DNA from: Albimonas pacifica
GTDB lineage: Bacteria; Pseudomonadota; Alphaproteobacteria; Rhodobacterales; Rhodobacteraceae
Reading direction: 5' to 3'
Assembly (NCBI RefSeq): GCF_900113695.1
Contig: NZ_FOQH01000001.1
Location: forward strand, 124,001 to 188,000
DNA length: 64,000 bases
In this document: positions 60,557 through 64,000 of the stretch, in pieces
Numbering within the stretch: the first letter of the stretch is position 1
Layout: every line of letters begins with the position of its first letter
Program-made: the position numbers and the translations under genes
Notes under the pieces: model-generated
Told to the model about the DNA's origin: nothing
Databases searched by the model: none
What the model saw: the letters and a program-made list of their open reading frames with translations, nothing else

Positions 60557-61525
60557 ATGAGACGCCACCTGATCGCCGCCGCCGTCCTGGCGGCCGCCCC
60601 CCTCGCCGCGCAGGCGGAAAGCCTGGTCGTCTACACCTCGCAGCCCAACGAGGACGCGCAGGCCACGATCGACGCCTTCATGGCCGCGAACCCCGAGGTC
60701 CAGGTCGACTGGGTGCGCGACGGCACCACCAAGATCATGGCCCGCCTGCGCGCCGAGATCGAAGCCGGGAACCCCCAGCCCGACGTGCTGTTCATCGCCG
60801 ACTCGGCGACCATGGAGGGGCTGAAGGCCGAGGGCCGCCTGATGCCCTACCCCGAGGCCGACGTCTCGGGCCTCGCGCGCGGGCTCTACGACGACGAGAA
60901 GACCTGGTTCTCGACCAAGCTGATCACCTCGGGGATCGTCTACAACACCCGCTCCGAGGCGAAGCCGCAGACCTGGGCGGATCTGGTCGAGGGGCCCTGC
61001 GCGGGCAAGGTGGCGATGCCCTCGCCGCTGACCTCGGGCGCGGCCACGATCCACATGGCCGCGCTGACCGCGAACCCGGAGCTGGGCTGGGACTACTACC
61101 AGAAGCTCGCCGACACCGGCGCGGTGGCGCAGGGCGGCAACGGCGGGGTGATGAAGGCGGTGGCCGGCGGCGAGAAGCTGTGCGGGATCATCGTCGACTT
61201 CCTGCCGATCCGCGAGGCGCAGAAGGGCGCGCCGGTGGCCTTCGTGTTCCCGCCGCTGGGCGTCTCGGCCGTCACCGAGCCCGCCGCGATCCTCTCGACC
61301 GCGAAGAACCCCGACGCGGCGCGCGCCTTCATCGACTTCCTGCTGTCGACGCAGGGCCAGGAGCTGGCCGCGCAGATGGGCTACCTGCCCGCCGATGCCT
61401 CCGTCCCCGCGCCCGAGGGCTTCCCCGCGCGCGACACCATCACGCTGATGGACTTCGACCCGGCGAAGGCGCTGGCCGAGGACGAGGCCAACAAGGCGAA
61501 GTTCACCGAGATCTTCGGCGGCTGA
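60557..61525 (+). CDS. Iron/2-aminoethylphosphonate-type ABC binding protein
   Basis: A 322-residue protein with Sec signal (about 1-20, PLAAQAE) starting at the ATG 60557. The type-1 SBP (family 1) fold begins LVVYTSQPNEDAQATIDAFMAANP, a signature of AfuA/FbpA-like and phosphonate-type binding proteins. WYYQKLADTG has aromatic residues but no clear FbpA tyrosine pair, so the iron assignment is uncertain. TGATG links it to the permease gene. Confidence 0.82.
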   Translation: MRRHLIAAAVLAAAPLAAQAESLVVYTSQPNEDAQATIDAFMAANPEVQVDWVRDGTTKIMARLRAEIEAGNPQPDVLFIADSATMEGLKAEGRLMPYPEADVSGLARGLYDDEKTWFSTKLITSGIVYNTRSEAKPQTWADLVEGPCAGKVAMPSPLTSGAATIHMAALTANPELGWDYYQKLADTGAVAQGGNGGVMKAVAGGEKLCGIIVDFLPIREAQKGAPVAFVFPPLGVSAVTEPAAILSTAKNPDAARAFIDFLLSTQGQELAAQMGYLPADASVPAPEGFPARDTITLMDFDPAKALAEDEANKAKFTEIFGG

Positions 61526-63231
61526 TGGCGCAGGCGCGTTCCTGGGACCTGAAGGGCGGCGGCCTGGGGGCCGCCGCCCTTTCGCTGCTGGTGCTCGCCC
61601 TCGTCGGCGGCCCGTTCCTGCGGCTGATGGCGGCCGGGCTCTCGGGCGAGCAGGGCGCCTCGCTTGGCCCCCTGGCCGAGGCGCTGGGCGACGAGACCGT
61701 CCTGCGCGCCCTGCGCCGCAGCCTCGAGACCTCGCTTCTCTCCGCCGGGCTGGCGCTGGTTCTGGGCACGCTCTACGCGCTGCTGCTGGGGCTGACGAAC
61801 GTGCGGTTCAAGACCGGGTTCGTGTTCCTGATCCTGGTGCCGATGATGATCCCGCCGCATGTGACGGCGATCGCCTGGATCCAGTCGCTGGGGCCGTCGA
61901 GCGTGCTGCTGCGCACGCTGGGCGTCGCGCCGCCGCTGGGCTCGACCCATCCGCTCTATTCCTCCGGCGGCATCGTGCTGCTGCTGGCGATCCAGCACGC
62001 GCCGCTGGCGATGCTGCTGGTGCGCGCGGGCCTGCGCGCCCTCCCGCGCGAGGCGCTGGAGGCCGCGCGCATCGCCGGGGCCCGGCCGGGGCGGCTGTTC
62101 CGCCGGGTGCTGGCGCCGATGCTGGCGCCGCATCTCGCCGCCGCCTTCATGCTCGCCTTCGTCTCGGGGCTGGGCAATTTCGGGATTCCCGCCCTGCTGG
62201 GCATTCCGGCGGGCTACACCACGCTGCCGGTTCTGATCTACCAGCGCCTGTCGTCCTTCGGCCCCGGCGTGCTGGGCGAGGTCGCCGTGCTCTCCTGCGT
62301 CATGGCGCTGGTGGCGCTGCTCGCGGCCCTGCTGCAACGGCGGCTGGAGGGCCGCGCGCGGGCCGAGAGCATCGGCCCCCCCTCCCGACCGCTCGCCTTC
62401 GACCTGGGCGCGGGGCGGCCCGTCGCCGAGGCCGGGCTGGCGCTGGTGGTGCTGGCGACGCTGGCGCTGCCGCTGGCCTCGCTGGTCTCGACCGCGCTGG
62501 TGGGGGCCTATGGCGTGACCCTGACGGCCGATACCGTGACGCTGGAGAACTTCGAGGAGGTGCTGTTCCGCCAGGCCGCCACCGGGCGGGCCTTCGCCAA
62601 TTCCTTCCTCGCGGCGGGGGGCGCGGCGCTGGTCCTCGGCCTCTTCGCGGTGGTGTTCGGGCATGTGGCGCGGGCGCGCGGGGCGGGGCCGCTGCCGGGG
62701 CTCGCCTCGGGGATGGCGGACGTGGCCTATGCGCTGCCGGGGCTGGTGCTGTCGATCGCGCTGATCCTGGTGTTCGTGGCCCCGCTGCCGGGGCTGGGGG
62801 TCAGCCTCTACGGCACGGTCACGGTGATCTTCTTCGCCTACCTGATCCGCTTCCTGACCGTGGCGCTGAAGCCGGTGGCGGCGGCCTATGCGCAGCTCGA
62901 CCCCAGCCTCGACGACGCGGCGCGGGTGGCGGGCGCCTCGCTGGGGCTGCGGCTGAGGCGGATCTTCGCGCCGGCGGTGCTGCCCTCGGCGGCCTCGGGG
63001 GCGATCCTGGTGTTCATGACCGCCTACAACGAGGTCACCGTCTCGGCCCTGCTGTGGTCGCGGGGATCGGAGACCATCGGGACCGCGATCTTCAACTACG
63101 AGGACGGGGGCTACACCTCCCTCGCCGCGGCCATGGCGACGGTGACGGTGGCGGCGACGGCGGGGCTGATGATCGCGCTGACCCGGTTGGGCCGGCGCCT
63201 GCCGGCGGGGGCGATCCCCTGGCGGGACTGA
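61525..63231 (+). CDS. ABC importer permease, fused double domain (FbpB-type)
   Basis: A 568-residue permease with two six-helix domains. EAA loops are EAARIAGARPGRLFRRVLAPML (about 185-206) and DDAARVAGASLGLRLRRIFAPAVLP (about 470-494). This is the FbpB/AfuB-like fused type of iron importers. It is coupled to the binding protein by the TGATG overlap. Confidence 0.88.
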   Translation: MAQARSWDLKGGGLGAAALSLLVLALVGGPFLRLMAAGLSGEQGASLGPLAEALGDETVLRALRRSLETSLLSAGLALVLGTLYALLLGLTNVRFKTGFVFLILVPMMIPPHVTAIAWIQSLGPSSVLLRTLGVAPPLGSTHPLYSSGGIVLLLAIQHAPLAMLLVRAGLRALPREALEAARIAGARPGRLFRRVLAPMLAPHLAAAFMLAFVSGLGNFGIPALLGIPAGYTTLPVLIYQRLSSFGPGVLGEVAVLSCVMALVALLAALLQRRLEGRARAESIGPPSRPLAFDLGAGRPVAEAGLALVVLATLALPLASLVSTALVGAYGVTLTADTVTLENFEEVLFRQAATGRAFANSFLAAGGAALVLGLFAVVFGHVARARGAGPLPGLASGMADVAYALPGLVLSIALILVFVAPLPGLGVSLYGTVTVIFFAYLIRFLTVALKPVAAAYAQLDPSLDDAARVAGASLGLRLRRIFAPAVLPSAASGAILVFMTAYNEVTVSALLWSRGSETIGTAIFNYEDGGYTSLAAAMATVTVAATAGLMIALTRLGRRLPAGAIPWRD

Positions 63232-63274
63232 GGGGCGGACGCTTGAGGACTGCGCCCGCGGCCGGCCGCGGGAG

Positions 63275-63295
63275 GCCGCGGGTCGAGCCCGGGGC
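63275..63295. repeat. Dispersed intergenic palindrome
   Basis: Core copy (one base different in the left arm) with the flank GGCCGGCCGCGGGAG in the gap between the iron-type permease gene and the converging ATPase. Confidence 0.7.
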
Positions 63296-63325
63296 GCCCG
63301 CGGAGCGGGCGGGGCGCCCAGGCCG

Positions 63326-64000
63326 TCAGGCCTCGGCCCGCTCCCGCGCGGCGGGGGCGAGGGCGGCGAGCTCCGGCGCCGGCAGCGGCCAGCCGGAGCG
63401 GATCGAGACGCCCACGCGCTCGCCCGGCGCGACGGGACCGGTCGCGAGCGCCTCCACCTCCAGCCCCTCGTCGGTGCGCAGCGTCAGCTCCCGCACGCCG
63501 CCCCGGTAGGTGGCGCGCAGGACGCGGGCGGGGGCGCCGCCGGCGCCGAGGGCGACCTCTTCGGGGCGCACGAACAGGCCGCAGGGGCCGTCGGGGACCG
63601 GGCGGACGTCGGGCGCGCCGTCGCGCAGGGGGATCTCGGGAAACCCCTCGACGGTCGCGAGCCCGCCCCGGCGCGTCGCCGGCAGCAGGGCGCCGCGGCC
63701 GACGAAGCGGGCGACGTCGACGGAGTTCGGGCGCCAGTAGAGCTCGTCCGGCGCCGCCACCTGGGCGAAACGGCCGTCCATCATCACCGCGATCCGGTCG
63801 GCGAGGCCCATCGCCTCGCGCTGGTCGTGGGTGATGTAGAGGGTGGTGGCCCCGCCCACCCGGTGCACGCGCAGGAACTCCTCCTCCATCGCCGCGCGCA
63901 GGTGGGGATCGAGGTTGGCCAGCGGCTCGTCCATCAGCACCACCCGCGCGTCCGAGGCGAGCGCGCGCGCCAGCGCCACGCGCTGCCGCTGCCCGCCCGA
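63326..64000 (-). CDS. ABC importer ATPase (FbpC-like), N-terminus outside window
   Basis: The 5' end (Walker A) lies beyond base 64000. Visible parts are signature SGGQRQRVALARAL, Walker B VVLMDEPLANLD, H-loop ITHDQREAM, and a C-terminal regulatory TOBE-like domain with VRPEEVALG. It converges on the permease gene at 61525, so it is not in the same operon as the binding protein and permease; it may still serve that importer. Confidence 0.88.
   Translation of the reverse strand, partial: SGGQRQRVALARALASDARVVLMDEPLANLDPHLRAAMEEEFLRVHRVGGATTLYITHDQREAMGLADRIAVMMDGRFAQVAAPDELYWRPNSVDVARFVGRGALLPATRRGGLATVEGFPEIPLRDGAPDVRPVPDGPCGLFVRPEEVALGAGGAPARVLRATYRGGVRELTLRTDEGLEVEALATGPVAPGERVGVSIRSGWPLPAPELAALAPAARERAEA

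Noticed and set aside
60328-61525. Very long frame leading into the iron-type permease
   Set aside because: It overlaps the binding-protein gene in another frame; the TGATG junction at 61525 gives the real start.

Overview
The window is very GC-rich (well above two-thirds G+C by eye), has no rRNA or tRNA gene that I can see, and is densely packed with genes that mostly start with ATG/GTG behind short purine-rich ribosome sites. The gene families point to an alphaproteobacterium, probably Rhodobacterales or a relative: an RhtX/FptX siderophore importer, AcvB/VirJ, ExoD, Pot-type and Dpp-type ABC importers, DUF1989, two BKACE enzymes and an L-carnitine dehydrogenase. The genus is not determinable from sequence reading alone. 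The content is almost entirely uptake and catabolism of nitrogen-containing small molecules, plus one giant surface protein.

Layout. 1-1997: a hydantoinase (5' end outside the window) overlapping an Asp/Glu/hydantoin racemase. 2044-6561 (minus): a ferric-siderophore operon of siderophore-interacting reductase, TonB-dependent receptor and MFS importer. 6781-7642 (minus): thioredoxin 2 and a YdhR-like small protein. 7803-14726: a cyclase-family hydrolase, a GMC oxidoreductase, an amidase, a Gfo/Idh dehydrogenase and a metal-dependent amidohydrolase. 15114-17092: ExoD and AcvB/VirJ, converging with overlapping stop codons. 17155-22423 (minus): a four-gene operon (class III aminotransferase, amidase, SDR, flavin monooxygenase) following a LysR regulator.

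23664-30595 (plus): a Pot-type ABC importer fused in one transcriptional unit with a class III aminotransferase, a BKACE (beta-keto acid cleavage enzyme) and a GNAT acetyltransferase. This reads as a complete uptake-and-degradation route for an amine whose transamination gives a beta-keto acid, and it is the best candidate here for an undescribed pathway. 31856-37907 (minus): a Dpp-type ABC importer with a fused double ATPase and an embedded HSL-type esterase, followed by a GlxA/CdhR-type AraC regulator. Divergent from it (38330-40214) is a second BKACE overlapping an L-carnitine dehydrogenase, which is the core of aerobic carnitine degradation to glycine betaine.

40410-50279 (minus): a 3289-residue autotransporter with about thirty glycine-rich repeats and a C-terminal beta-barrel. 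50488-55515: DUF1989 protein with a translationally coupled ribbon-helix-helix protein, a divergent GntR regulator with paired TTGTATAC sites, a BMP-family binding protein and an amidohydrolase. 55663-60446: exported YHS protein, exported isochorismatase-like hydrolase, AraC regulator, DUF1348 protein, AhpD-like protein and LysR regulator. 60557-64000: an iron-type ABC importer whose ATPase lies on the opposite strand and runs off the window.

A family of short palindromes (core close to CCCCGGGTCARGCCCGGGG) is scattered through intergenic spaces, mostly between convergent genes. Two sites carry inverted pairs, and one of these makes an almost perfect 64-nt hairpin at 29081-29144.
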